DNA from: Epiperipatus broadwayi
Taxonomy: Eukaryota > Onychophora > Udeonychophora > Euonychophora > Peripatidae
NCBI GenBank assembly: GCA_028023455.1
Contig: JAQFVV010000073.1
Location: forward strand, 1,349,001 to 1,413,000
Direction: 5' to 3'
Length of the DNA stretch: 64,000 nucleotides
Shown here: positions 24,263 through 35,847 of the stretch, piece by piece
Position numbering within the stretch: the stretch's first letter is position 1
Layout: the number at the start of each line of letters is the position of its first letter
The notes under the pieces: generated by a model
Databases searched by the model: none
The model's input: the letters and a program-made list of their open reading frames with translations, nothing else
What the model was told of the DNA's origin: nothing
Position numbers and translations under genes: made by a program

Positions 24263-26242
24263 CTTGTAGTTTCTCTATTATTTTAATTTATTAATGATTA
24301 TTACCAAGTAAAAATTAAAAAAGATAGTGATATGGTATCACTTGGTTTAAAGACATTATATATTTCTATTAATAGGAAAGAATCAATAATGATTATTGAT
24401 AAAGCATTAATTAAAAAAAAACAACAGATTAATTATTATGCAAGAAAGTTTATAATAGTAAGTTTAAAATTCGTAGATGAAAATATTGTTATTTATAAAA
24501 AGTAAAACAACGAAGACTGATGGATCAGCCATATGTGTCCCAAAAATGCAATTATTTATTGTCAATTTATGACGAAAAAATTATATACGAAGTGGAAAGA
24601 AAAATTACATTATATATAAGTATGTATTAGTATGTGGGAAAAAAGAGATTATTGGTAAACTGAAGGAAATCTTAAATAAATCAAACATTTTAAAATATAT
24701 GATGGGAAGAACAATAATAAAACAAATTGTTTGAATACAACTGTAAGCAGATCAGAAAATATTTCGATTATAGGTTGTAGAGTGTGTGTGTTGCATGAAT
24801 ACATATGTAATTATTTTTAGAATCAAATGGCATTTAAGAACTAAATGTTACCTTTAAAATACACACAATTCATTTATATGTTTTGTAATGATGATTACAA
24901 GTTTATTTAGATTCATTGTTTCAGAACATTGGGAGCATTGATGATCCTTTATTCAGCACTCATGTATATGCATGCAGCAGCAGTATTTATGCATTCTCTT
25001 GTATAATATTATGCATCCTTGATAACATTATCTTCATTATGATTAGCATCACATTTTATATTTTACTTAATACAATCTTAAGTGATGGTTTGGGTTATAA
25101 CTGACATTACTATTTGTTTCTTTTATTCTTGATTCTTGCAAATGATTTATAATCTATATGTTATGGATAATGAGTACTTAAGTACTTGCAGAGGTTACCA
25201 TTACTTATTTTTATTGATATCCTTACTAACATTTGCTTGGACTACTTTTAATACCATATTTGGATTACTTTTTTTTTTTTCAATGTGCAAACGTAAAAGA
25301 GTGTGTTATATTTTTCTTTTAGAATAAAAGTTTTCAGCAAAAGGGGAGAGAAATCTAAAATAGAATTTTAAAAAATCTAAAACTCTTTTTTTCTCTCTTT
25401 CTTTGTAAAGAAAACTATTATAATGTATAAAAAAGGCAAATATGAAATCAGACTAAAAATTAGTCTGTAAAAATAAAATGTTTGTAAAACTTTCAAAAAT
25501 GTATTTAATTAGTTTGTAAGTCAGATTGATAATAAAATCAAAGTCAATGGTTGAATTAATTAGAAAACTGTAAAATATCTTATTAAGGTAGTAGATAAAT
25601 CTGAATAGATTAAGATTAAGGCAAATGTAAAAATCAATTAATTAAAGAAACAGAAAATTTGATGACAATGAGAGAGTTAAGATACAAAAGTTATATCATG
25701 GTTTTTCTTCTTGAGACAGGACTGCAATCTGCTAGATCATTCATCTATCTGGTTTGTGATATGCCATTTGCATTGCTATGCAGTTGGATTGCTATCAATA
25801 TGGACAGAATTCAAAATGCAGAATCAGAGTTTGAAAAACTATAAATGCAGAAGCATATCAATTATTACTGGTGCAGACCACCTCAGTGCAGGCAGCACCA
25901 AAATAGCAACATACTGAAACAGTAAGATCTGCTTTGCAGATTTTTGTTTCACCCTTTCTCACCTATTTTCTACCCTCATACCTTAGTTTGAACCCCAATG
26001 TCTCGTAGTGTGTCTGCAATGCACTTATATGCCGAAAATCCCACCCAATTTTAAACCACGAGTACAACGCTCATGTTATATAAGTATAACTCATTCCCAA
26101 ATCAATAAAATGTTATGAATTATGTGTATGTTCACATAATTTAGATTTATTTAAAAGTAGGTTAGATAAGTCGTAATTGCACACACACTGTGATATGTAT
26201 TTTAAAACTTATGATAAAATTATAAATTGTTAGTTAAAATTA
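24238..26242. other. AT-rich region without recognisable genes
   Basis: The frames at 24,916-25,104, 25,136-25,327 and 25,659-25,917 (plus) show no known domain. At 25,924-25,945 GATCTGC-TTT-GCAGATTTTT forms a short terminator-like hairpin followed by T residues; in a eukaryote this could be chance or the end of a small Pol III transcript. The block 25,850-26,060 is slightly GC-richer. Confidence 0.4.
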
Positions 26243-26341
26243 TTTTGTTTGAATCTATTTACAAAAATATATTACAGTCGTAATATATTTTTCATTTAAA
26301 ATAAAATTCATATTTGTTTAGTAAATAGATTCAAATATTGA
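26243..26341. repeat. Composite inverted repeat
   Basis: TTTGAATCTATTTAC at 26,248-26,262 pairs with GTAAATAGATTCAAA at 26,321-26,335. Inside it AAAATATATTAC pairs with GTAATATATTTT around AGTC (26,264-26,291). The result is a nested hairpin of the kind produced by old foldback elements. Confidence 0.75.
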
Positions 26342-26579
26342 AATTTAAAAAGTAAAATAATTTTCTTTTGAATTTAAAATCACACCATATATTGTCTGTT
26401 AGAATAAATGAGGGCTGGTAGGAACAATAGTTTTAATTATTATCTAAAAATACAGCAGATGTCCATTTAAGGTTTTCTTTCAATCAGTAAAAGTAATTTT
26501 AATTAAATCAAGTTTGTAATTTGAATGTCGACAAGGAAATTAACAATAGAAATTCATTAAAATTTTGTTGAATTCCTTT

Positions 26580-29500
26580 AGACAGTCGGATAGGATTAAT
26601 TACAGCTGATAAGTAAGCAAAGTCCAAAATATTTTTGTAACACTCCAGGGCAGTTGTATTGTTCAATTCCACTATAAAAAGGAGGGTTTTCTTTTGTTCT
26701 CCATTCTAGTGATTTGCTAATGAAATGATTCTAGTGAAAATATTCTAGTAAAAATATTCTTCGATCAAGATTTTCCAAAATATATTTTCATGAGATTTTT
26801 AGCTACATGCCTGCAAACTTAAATTTGAAGCCGAGTTTTCATCTCCAAATTAATTGACCATGTTTACAGTTTCACCTATGAATCACCCAACCTTCAAAAT
26901 TGCTAACCTTGAAATGATGGAATAGAGCTGGCAAGAAGGCTATTTTCCCCTCGGGAATGTCCGGCCACTGCTCTAGACGATTGAAAGCTATCACATAAGG
27001 AACCCCAGAACTGCTGCTGCTGCCAAAAATATGAACAATTCCAGATTTTGCTGCTGAATTATATAACCTGCCGACCATCAATCTACCTGCAAATGCTTCT
27101 CCAGAGGTAACTCCAAATTAACCCAAGAGCTCTTGTGATTCCTAACTAACATGCTATAGCTATTTTAAATTGTTTTCTTTTATTTCACTTGACTTTATGT
27201 ATTCCTCTAACGTGTTCTAATATAATCACAGTTTTGCTCTCTATCCTTGGGTTAATATTTTCTATTTATTAATCTTTCTTTTATTTTATTATGATAATGT
27301 GTCAGAATAGTCTTTGACCAAGTGAATTATTCCTTTGTTGAAAGTAAGATGCCGATATTAAGGCATATTTTAAATTTATAAATAATTCCCAATTTTATTA
27401 TCTTGCAAATCTCTCATTCAAGGGCTATTCTAATCTTCTTTAATATATATATAATAATCAAATAGTTTAAAATCTATATTTTATTGATTTTAACCTAATA
27501 TGAGAGTATGTGTGAGGTCAATGATTAAATGTGTCCCAAATGCATGATTGCATAAATAAATCTATACTTTCTTTTCAAACCCGCAAGCATGCATTTTCTT
27601 ATTTTAAAATCTTCTACTTTAATTTCAAGGTTTGTCATTGACATCAAGAATGTGTGGACCCTTTTAAATTAATTTCTGGGAATTTGATTGGGTATTTTTC
27701 CCAATCTAAGTGAATCCATTTTGTATGTTTTATATACATTAGTCTAGTATTGCTGGTAAATGAATTGGTTGTTGAGACCACTTTATTTTTCTTTCCAAGG
27801 ATTTTAAATGGCCAAGTCCAGTCCCTTTTTGTTACCTGTGGTTCCCAAGCAGAGTGGGTACTCAAATGTCACACCCAGGAATTAGATGCAGCCATCACCC
27901 AGCCGCTAAGTTGTGGATGAGTCCAAGCTTCGGCTGTCCATTACAACACATTCCTATGGGTCAGCAGTGAGATGCCCTCCATAGTCATTCCAAATATTTT
28001 CCATTTATTTATATATAATTTTACAAAGCATCCATGACTTAAATGTGTCACACCCTCCATCCTTTAATAAATTCATTATTAGCAATACCAACTCCCCTCT
28101 GCTTTAATTATTACTATAAAATAAATGCCTTGATCAAATCCCACTTTTTCGCTTAGTAAGCTTTTGTCCATGCTATTCTTGAAATCAATAAATATTCTAT
28201 AACCCTTAATTTTTAAATATTTTATTAAACTTTTATAATTACTCAAAGCACCTCGCACATGTTCCCATCTCTTTTGAGCACATTATCGTAATACTATTAG
28301 CCTGAGGGATAGAATATATTTCTTTAAAACCTTTTTGTCATTTAATTGAATGTAATGCCAACAATTATTTAGTAAGTGTCCCTGTTTCATATAAACAGAC
28401 AGTGGCATTATATATATATATATTTCTATATAAATAAATCTTTGAAATCATTTAAAACTAAAATTTGATCTTTTATTTTATTGATTCCTATCACTGTCTC
28501 GGTCTATATATCTATTTTGTACATTTCTTTTGTACATCCATAGACATTAATTAGCAACCCAAACTTATCTTAGTATAGAGTCTCTTTGTTTCTCCCTGAC
28601 CACCAGGCACTGGTAAATGATTATACTAGTAGTAGTAACAGATGCGGTATCATGTAGGTGGCGCTGTGAAATTTGGACTTTAGATTCGAACTTAGTATAT
28701 CTAGAAGGCAACCCATCCTAGAATTTTCAGTTTTGTGTTTGGGGTTTGAATTCTGCAGTGTGTTAGTGAGATAAATGATTCTGGCCATTACAATATATTG
28801 CTAAAACTTCAGTCCTCTGTCAAATCAACTGTGCCCACCTGAACCAATGGCCAAAACAAATGCCTAGATAGTGAATCAATGCTGCCACTAATATCTCTCT
28901 CTCCCATTGTTGATCCAAAGAATAAAAGGCAAGCCCCAGAAAGCATTGATGGAGAAACAAAATGCCAACTGGTTTGAAAGCAAAACCAAATGAAAGTCAA
29001 AACCATTGAACAATATGCACAAAATAAACACCTGGATAAATATACTTGTAAATAGCTGTGTACACAATTAATTTTGAATGAATGAACTTTAATTAATGGA
29101 CTATTATAACTATAGCCTAAAGTAATAATTTAAAATTTTATGTAAAATTTATTATTTTATATTATATTAAATATATGTGTGCATAAATAATTAAATATTA
29201 ATGTTTGCTTTAATTTTTATTCTGTCTATTTTTTTCTTTCTTATCACTGCATCACCAATAAATTAGCATAGAATTATTTTATGTCTAAAGTAAATGTGCT
29301 GGATTCTGAGACAGAGTATGAGCTAGTCATGTGATATTTCTAGTGCTGGATTGTGTGTCTGTCATCTGAAGCATGCTGATTATATAACTTATGATTTACC
29401 AATGCCTCAGGTTGATCCTGAAAACAAATAAAATGCTTTGGATGGCAAGGGTTTGAATCTAGAAATTGAGGTGGCCTGTGATGTCAAAATGTGATCATGT

Positions 29501-29610
29501 TAGGCTTTGCATAGCTTGATCTGACTGTAGGTATCATTGATGGTCCTGCTATCAATGGTATTCTCACCTCTGCTTGAAGGGCCAGCCTGTTCACATAATA
29601 TTAAAAATAT
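26580..29610. other. Unassigned GC-richer block, possible old gene or LTR element
   Basis: Several stretches here (26,580-27,130, 27,640-28,000, 28,640-29,030, 29,430-29,600) are markedly less AT-rich than the rest of the window and contain no copy of the repeats seen elsewhere. A TATAAAAA box lies at 26,673-26,680, and TGTAACACTCC just upstream could be an LTR start, but I find no second LTR. Broken minus-strand frames (27,644-27,865; about 28,000-28,400; 28,809-29,006) show no domain I can name. It may be a decayed gene, an LTR retroelement or exons of a real gene. Confidence 0.3.
26872..27081 (-). other. Orphan 69-residue frame
   Basis: This minus-strand frame reads MMVGRLYNSAAKSGIVHIFG..., has a serine run, and then AFNRLEQWPDIPEGKIAF, ending in GWVIHR. 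Its composition looks more protein-like than the chance frames of this window (mixed residues, few Asn/Lys/Ile runs). I do not recognise the family. Just upstream on the minus strand is TTTGCAGGTAG, which could be a splice acceptor. It may be an exon or a transposon-derived fragment. Confidence 0.3.
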
Positions 29611-29729
29611 AAATTAAAAATTATGTTAAAAGTTGTTTAAACCCACTTAAACCTAATAAATAGTCTCTCTTTCAACAGACTTGGTTCAATATATAAATAG
29701 ATATAGCATATGTGTAAGAACTGATCTGT

Positions 29730-29732
<3 letters not shown>

Positions 29733-29772
<40 letters not shown>

Positions 29773-29802
29773 TATGCGTATATATATATATATATATATA
29801 TG
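29733..29802. repeat. (TA)n microsatellite at the PLE 3' end
   Basis: Two TA arrays separated by GATATGCG directly abut the 3' end of the minus-strand Penelope-like element that starts at 29,804. It may have been the target of insertion or may derive from the element's tail. Confidence 0.9.
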
Positions 29803-29803
29803 A

Positions 29804-31665
29804 CACGCATAAGCTAAACTAGTCAATAAATAATTAAAATTACCCCCAAATCCAAAACTCTACCAGACTAGCCAAGAAAATAAAATCAAAAACCCAAACA
29901 ATAGTTTCACTGCTACAAGAAAACTCAAGTGTAAAGAACTACAAAACAACACCATATTTATATTAAACACTACCAACAATTCCATTTACTTCCATTTAAC
30001 TCTTAATATTAAAACAACTATTAAAAAAGGTAATTTCTTCAGAATAATAAATTTTCAATAATAAAGATTCTTTAATTCTTCTTTTTATTTCATTTCTCTC
30101 AAAGAAGACAACCTTAGCTTCATCAAAATTAATAGTGTGGCCTGTAACATTTTCATGGACATACAAAGCAGAACTAAGATATTTATTTCTAACCCTATTC
30201 TCATGTATCTTTATTTTTCATTTAAGCTCAAACTACTCTGACCTATATAAATCTTCTTACAAAACAAGGGATAAAATATACTACACCAGGAATAGTCTTA
30301 CTATCAAATATTTCCTTTGTATTACATAATATTTAATAAATTATTCAAAGTAATACCCCCTTTCCAAGCAATTTTCTTATTTCCAAACAAATTACTATTC
30401 TTACATACAATTTTAAAAGAAGGCTATTTAAGTGGCAAAGAAATAAAATCATACTTTTTTTTATCCTTTACATCCTGACAAATATTACTATTCAATAAAA
30501 TATTTCTAACAAATTTATCAGAGTAGCCAACACTCAAATAATCTTCAAAAAATTGACATTTCTGAAACAAAGCTACACACTAGAATTATTTATTTTCTTA
30601 TTTCTGTAAGGGGGTATTTGTCTTTTATTATATCTTTATTTATATGAATTTAAAAGGAATGGTGAAATATGGACGTGTTTATTATATCTATAATAACTTT
30701 TTAAAGCAGCTACTTTATGAAACACAGACTGATTGATAGCTATCAGATTTAATTATAGACCTTAATTCTTTACTTTTAACAAAATACTACATACTAAACA
30801 ATTAGTCTTTAGATTTCTAATCACCAAAAGAACTAAAAATTTTAACTTAACAAAATTTAATCTCCCCCTTCCTTTTCCACCACATATCTTATAGAAGGAT
30901 CAAAACAATTAAACTCATTTACCAATTCCTTCAATTTATCATTCTTATCTACAAACAATTATCCACATATCTAACAAATAACTTTAAATATAAACAATTA
31001 TTTAATAATAATTTCCTCTTCCAAATAATTAATATAAGCTGAACAATCTAAAGGAGAAATAATATAACCTATTATCCACCCATTGTAGATTTTATAAAAA
31101 TTACCATTATAAGTAAAATGCATAGAATCTTCTAATAAAAGCAAATCTTTGATTACTTTAATTTTATTTTTTGATAAAGATTCTTGCTTAACCAACACAG
31201 GCATAAGAAACATCAATACTGCTTAATCTGTTAAACAGACTGCTACATATTCTCAATATCTAAACTACCACTTTCCATTTTAAAATTATTAATCTTATCA
31301 AAAGTCTCAAAAGAAAAAACCATGTAATGACCAAAATTAATGAATTGTTTTAAAAAGTTATTCAAGAAACTAAAAATACCCTCTACCACCCTTCCTGCAA
31401 AATCAAAAGTAAATCTTAAAAGAAAACCATCTTTATGAGTCTTAATATTCACAAAAACCTTAGCTGATATAAAATCATTTGGATAAGATTTTCAATAATC
31501 TATTCTATAAAAAATTTTTAAATTTACCATTTTTTTCATAATATCTATCAACTTTCTTTTAATCACATTAACTGGATCTTTTTCTAAAAACATATACTTA
31601 CCATTATTCAATTCTCTATCCATTTTTTCTCCCTGAACTTATCTCCTTTTATAATGACAATCTGA
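29804..31665 (-). pseudogene. Degenerate Penelope-like element: RT plus GIY-YIG
   Basis: Read leftward, it first gives DKAGQIVII and GDKF (about 31,630-31,675), then KVFVNIKTHKDGF and VEGIFSFLNNFLKQFI (31,330-31,470) and GHYMVFSFETFDK, SLDIENM (motif A region) near 31,240-31,340. GWIIGYIISPLDCSAYINYLEE follows near 31,010-31,085 (the GSPLSP..A motif B region), then RYVDNCL near 30,960-30,985 and FDPSIRYVVEKEGG near 30,880-30,925. The GIY-YIG part shows GVVYFIP, KKIYIGQSSLSL and ENVTGHTINFDEAKVVF...RRIKES (30,060-30,310). These are the hallmarks of PLE reverse transcriptases. Stops and frameshifts are many. The catalytic YVDD has become YVDN, which alone should kill the RT. The 3' end (29,804-29,930) matches 1034-1145. 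Confidence 0.88.
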
Positions 31666-31671
31666 CCAGCT

Positions 31672-32010
31672 TTGTCTTCTTCTGTTGAGGCTTTTGATAA
31701 GATTAATAATTTTAAAATAGAAAGTCATTGTGTATTTGGTAGTTTAGATATTGAGAATATATATCAGTCTGTTAATAGATTAAGCAGTATTGATATTCTT
31801 ATGACTGTGTTGGTTAAGCAAGGATCTTTGTCAAAAAATAAAATTAAAGCAATCAAAGATTATTATTGCAGGATTATGTGCATTTTACTTATAATGCTAA
31901 TTTTTATAAAATTAAGGAAGGATGGATAATAGGTTATATTATTTATCCTTTAGTTTGTTCAGCTTATATTAATTACATTATGGGAAAGCATATCTTTAAA
32001 ATGTGTTAAA
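31672..32010 (+). pseudogene. Inverted partial copy of the PLE RT
   Basis: On the opposite strand to the main element, VEAFDKINNFKIES, SLDIENIYQSVNRLSSID and VLVKQGSLSKNKIKAIKD repeat the RT segment found on the minus strand at about 31,000-31,340. The segment ends in a decayed 'ILIML.FIKL' region and AYINYI. Here the SLDIENIYQS motif is uninterrupted, whereas the minus-strand copy has a stop in it, so the two copies decayed independently. The head-to-head arrangement duplicates this segment and differs from a simple 5' inversion, which would not duplicate sequence. Confidence 0.85.
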
Positions 32011-32236
32011 TTTATTGTATACATATAACTTCCGGTATTTTATATGTGTAATATTCAAGATTAAGTCTCATACCACAGTGCAATAAAAAATTTAAAATAC
32101 TCTCTAATCTAGCATGAAACAATAATTAACTAGAGAAGCTATCTATTCTTATATCTTATTTATTAATATAAAAGTTTATCTCAAATGCTTAGGCTAGAAA
32201 TAATAAATTTTTAAATCAATCATATAATGTGCCTAA

Positions 32237-32671
32237 TATATAGGGTATATGAGTACAGACTTTCACATGACCCACCACTCTCCACTCTTTCTCATAACAC
32301 AAGAATCCCAGCCTCAAGGTGGCCTTTGAGTATTCCATTATCAGATTTTCAATTGGATGGAAGGTTGAAGAGTTGGAGTTGGAGTATATTGAAGCTTGTC
32401 CATTAAAGTATGAAGATTGGCTATCTTACTATATATCTGAGCATTTATAGCATATATGTGTTGAGATGGTAATCTGGACCAACTGATGATTGCTGGTTTA
32501 GCATGAAATATGTATATTGGTTATTATTTATCTTTTCGACATATATATGTTCAAGTGTATCGGTGTTAGGAGATAGATTGGAAAGTGGTGGATCGTGTGA
32601 AAGTCTGTGCTTATATACCCTATAATTACACATATAGACAGAGGTATATAACAAGTGTGTGTTTCAGTTAT
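32237..32671 (+). mobile_element. Family X element, copy 1, with target-site duplication
   Basis: The element is bordered by TATAATGTGCCTAA (32,223-32,236) and TATAATGTGTCTAA (32,672-32,685), a 14-bp duplication with one difference. It begins with the inverted terminal segment AGGGTATATGAG...CACATGACCCACC, then continues in sense from about 32,303 (CCTCAAGGTGGCC) through a hammerhead core to CTGTGCTTATATACCC and CAGTTATTA. There is no protein-coding capacity. The variable-length duplication points to target-primed retrotransposition. Relatives lie at 35,861 and 50,434. Confidence 0.8.
32470..32527 (+). ncRNA. Hammerhead ribozyme, family X copy 1
   Basis: Stem I is ACCAA (32,478-32,482) with TTGGT (32,517-32,521). 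The core CTGATGA lies at 32,483-32,489. Stem II is TGCT, loop GGTTT, AGCA. GAAA follows at 32,505-32,508, then ATATGTAT, which can pair as a short self-complementary stem III, with cleavage expected after A32,516. The 10.1-11.1 pair is U-U, not the usual G-C, so activity needs testing. Confidence 0.65.
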
Positions 32672-33027
32672 TATAATGTGTCTAAATAAGTTTTAAATTG
32701 ATTTTTTTCTGTAGTTGGTGTACTCTTTTTATGCTAATTATTATCTTATGCTAGGTTAGAGAGTATTTTAAAAATATTGTATAGTAGTATGAATCATAAA
32801 TATTATACATATATATTAAAACACTGGATGTACTATATTACATATTTTCACTTGTGTGAGTCACTGTTGACAATATTTAAATTGAGAAAATACTCGGGTA
32901 TATCAACTATTGGAAAAAATCAATTTCAAATATTTGTTTCTTCTAACCGAAGTGTTTAAGACAATATGCTCTATATTAATAAAGGAGAACAGGAATAGAC
33001 AGATGCTCTTGTTAATTATTGTCTTAT

Positions 33028-33127
33028 TCTGAGTTAGGGAATATTTTAAAGTATATATATATATAACTATGATTGCATCTGAGTTAGGGAATATTTTAAA
33101 GTATATATATATATAACTATGATTGCA
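33028..33127. repeat. Perfect tandem duplication of 50 bp
   Basis: The unit TCTGAGTTAGGGAATATTTT... with an internal TA run occurs twice with no difference that I can see. It is a duplication of a degenerate W right arm. Confidence 0.95.
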
Positions 33128-33209
33128 AGTTTTTTGTATAGATGAGCATAAAACGGAATATTAGATATAATATTAATAAAAATGAAATACTTATTTTTAA
33201 AATAAAATA

Positions 33210-34146
33210 CACCTGGGTCTCATTTTATGTGATAGTTTATGTTCCTCAGAAAACACATGCAAATGAAATCATGCAAAAATAGACGTAACTTACCTTGAAA
33301 AAGGGAGGATATGGACTGTGATTTTTCAAAAATCGTGTAAAAGCAAAGCACCAACGTAAAGTTACTTTAAAATTCGCGCAAAAAAAAAATAAGGAAATAA
33401 AATATGACTAATAAAAAATTTCAAATTTGAAAAAAATTGATACAAGACAAACTTTTTTTAACTATAATATTTAATTTTATTCAAAACAATATATTTTTAT
33501 ACATAATTTACAGTAATTTATATTTTTTTATACACGTTTTAATTATTATCGCTATTTGCCAGTAAACAGGTGCGTTTTCAAACTGATAAAAAAATCAGAT
33601 TCTTCACAAGATGAAATACAACTAGTGCCAATGTTACTCTCATATTGTGTTAATTAATGTTTTTCAGGTGACAACATAATTAGTAATTAATCTAACAACT
33701 AAAAATTAAATTCTTATTTTTGTCTTTAATTTTCAATTTTAATTGTGCCCACTGCTATTACTCATCTTTTAAAAATAAAATTATGTTCTTTTTTAAAAAG
33801 CAAAAACAGAATGTGATTTAAAATGCAAAATTAACATGCACAATGTTTGAACAAATTTACATTATAATCTTGTAAAATTTAATGTGTGTATACATAAAAT
33901 GTGGAAATCATGATTTTAATTTCATTATTGTATAAAATCTTACTATTATAAAGCACTGAAAATATTGAAATTACTAAGGTGAAAGTCGAATTTCACTAAT
34001 GTGTAATTACTTTCAATATAACGAAAGTGCACGAAATTTATTATTTAAAGTAATAGCGCAATATCGGAGTTCGACTTCCGGTGAAACACGAATCGCGTAA
34101 CTTCAAAATCGTGTTAAATAAGTCCCCGTAAAAACAGACCCATGTG
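33210..34146. mobile_element. pogo/Tigger-like non-autonomous TIR element, copy B
   Basis: The left end CACCTGGGTCTCATTTTATG and the right end ...AGACCCATGTG are inverted matches flanked by TA on both sides (33,208-33,209 and 34,147-34,148). About 490 bases from the left end match copy A at 11,550, in the order GTTCC.CAGAAAAC, AATAGAC.TAA, CAAAGCA, ATTGATACAAG.CAAAC, GCTATTT. The right 60 bases also match. Subterminal segments carry inverted GCGTAACTT / AATCGTGTAA words. There is no transposase frame. With 937 bp against 1,472 bp, the two copies differ mainly in their middles. Confidence 0.75.
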
Positions 34147-34387
34147 TATTTTTTGTGGCAGAAAAATTAAGTTATTAGTGTTTATCTTATTAAAAAAAAT
34201 TAACTATAGTTTACTATATAGGTCAGTGCCCTGTTTCATTTGTAGACCTGCAAATATTTTAAAAATTTACTTCTTATCAACTGTTTCTAAAATGTCTAAA
34301 AAAAAAATCATAAATCTGAATTCTTTTTTTTTTTTTGTGGATATATTTTACACATCTATTCAGGAAAACAAATCTCAGTATAAATTG

Positions 34388-34487
34388 TTTTTTTTTCCTC
34401 ATGTGTCATAGCATCAGCCGGGAAGCAAATCCGCTAACCCAGGACAACTGCTTTTAAAGCAGCTGTCGCTGACCTCTCGACCACCAA
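34388..34487 (-). mobile_element. tRNA-derived SINE, copy 1
   Basis: On the minus strand the element has an A-box-like TGGTCGAGAGG, an anticodon arm GCTGC-TTTAAAA-GCAGT, a B-box-like region (GGGTTAGCGGATTTGCTTCC), the acceptor end CTGATGC, then TATGACACATGAGG and an A-rich tail. It is about 100 bp long and closely related to the copies at 43,556 and 55,481. The flanks share only AAATTG, so the duplication is eroded or very short. Confidence 0.8.
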
Positions 34488-35104
34488 ATTGATTTCATTA
34501 ATCTACATTTTTTAATTCATTAATTTAAAAATATATAATATTCAAGGTATTTACTGAGTTGTAGAAATATTTTTTTCAAAATTATATTACACAAAGCATT
34601 TTTTTTACTTTTTCAATTATCATAAATCTCTTGGAACAACTATTTAAGATATACCTGCTGTTTCAAGACATAAAACTCTAACAGAAATAGTCTAATAACT
34701 GACAACTTGGACAAATTAGAGTTATGATTAATCCCAAAAAAACGATGTTTTAAATAATAGCAGTATGAATTTTATTATTTAAATTGGTAAAAGCACTGAA
34801 CTTCACAGAACATTTTTAATATTTATTGATTATTATCCTATGATGCATTAAGGAAAAAATGGCATTACTTTTTAAAAGTGACATTTTGTGAAATCAATGA
34901 TTAAAGAAACTGTTCTCTAGTGCAACAGTAATCCTTACTTGTTTAATATTGTTATTCAATGGTAAAATATGTGCAGAATATTGTACCCACTAAATATAAA
35001 ATATTTAAGGGCAAACTGTATTAACAGTAAATTAATTTTAATTTTCCAAATGTTTGTCTACATACATTTATTATTTGTAAAATAAATTTGAATTCAAGTA
35101 TTAA
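34488..35104. other. AT-rich gap, no gene seen
   Basis: AT-rich sequence between a SINE and a LINE tail. Nothing is recognised. Confidence 0.55.
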
Positions 35105-35560
35105 AATTTTATCATCATCATAAATATTCTGTCCCATGGACAGGTCCAGAGAATAGTCATATCATCACTTCATTCATTTTTGACTCCACTCTATTCATTG
35201 ACCAGCTCTTCAATTCCATGTAACTCCTTGCCAGCTTCCATATCATCTAACAATGTCAATCATTTCCATCCTTCTTTTTGCTTCCACTTACCATTCCCTC
35301 CAAAACATCTTTTATTAAATTATATTTTCTTCTTAATATATGTTCAATCTAGTTTTTCTTTCTCTTCCTAATTTCGGCATTGAATTTTTTTTTTCATTTA
35401 CTATTTTCAAAACTTTTTCATTTGTTATTTTATTCAAACAACTATTTTTTTTTCATTCTTTTCTATGCCCATATCTCAAAGATTTCCAACCTGTTCCTAA
35501 TTTTATTACTCACTGTCCATGTTTCACAATCATACAATAATATACTCCACATAGCATTTA
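35105..35560 (-). pseudogene. 3' remnant of a further non-LTR retrotransposon
   Basis: On the minus strand, broken frames give CMIVKHGQ, KITNEKVLKIVNEKKN, then KAKRRMEMIDIV..YGSWQ and RMEWSQKMNE-like segments. This matches the C-terminal part of jockey/CR1-type ORF2 proteins ('RVTNEEVL..i.e...', '..rRRmq..Ddi...G.y'). It ends in SLDLSMGQNIYDDD and a GATGATGAT-type tail near 35,112, the usual end of such elements. The CT-rich look of the plus strand is caused by this reversed coding sequence. It is truncated at the 5' side and carries many stops. Confidence 0.6.
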
Positions 35561-35847
35561 ATTAAAATTTTCATATGCAAAATAAATTAATATTTTTTAG
35601 AAATATATAAAATATTCTTTTCAAAATATATAGGAATAAGGAATATGTTGATTTTTTTTATTGATGATTACATCAAAAAAGTTCAAAAAAAAATAAAATA
35701 CATTTAAATCAATATTGCATTATTTAGCAATTATTTGTTTTATTTACACTACTCCAAAACCATGTTTTGTAATCTTGAATAATTAAATGCAACTAGTAAT
35801 AGTACACTTTTGATTGTTTGAAAACTATTATAATTAAGCATTATTAC

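Larger units (their letters stand above)
32086..32776. repeat. Inverted repeat W, split by a family X insertion
   Basis: TAAAATACTCTCTAATCTAGC near 32,090-32,115 is the inverse of GCTAGGTTAGAGAGTATTTTA near 32,751-32,771, and the adjoining AATAATTAAC / GCTAATTATTAT blocks also pair. A family X element (32,237-32,671) sits between the arms. Further degenerate copies of the right arm follow at about 33,008-33,110. Confidence 0.75.

Noticed and set aside
25924-25945. Rho-independent terminator
   Set aside because: The hairpin plus T-run looks like one, but the DNA is eukaryotic and no small RNA gene was recognised upstream.
26636-26869. A solo LTR (TGTAACA ... TTTACA with a TATAAAAA box)
   Set aside because: No second copy, no primer-binding site and no duplication were found, so it is only mentioned in the region entry.
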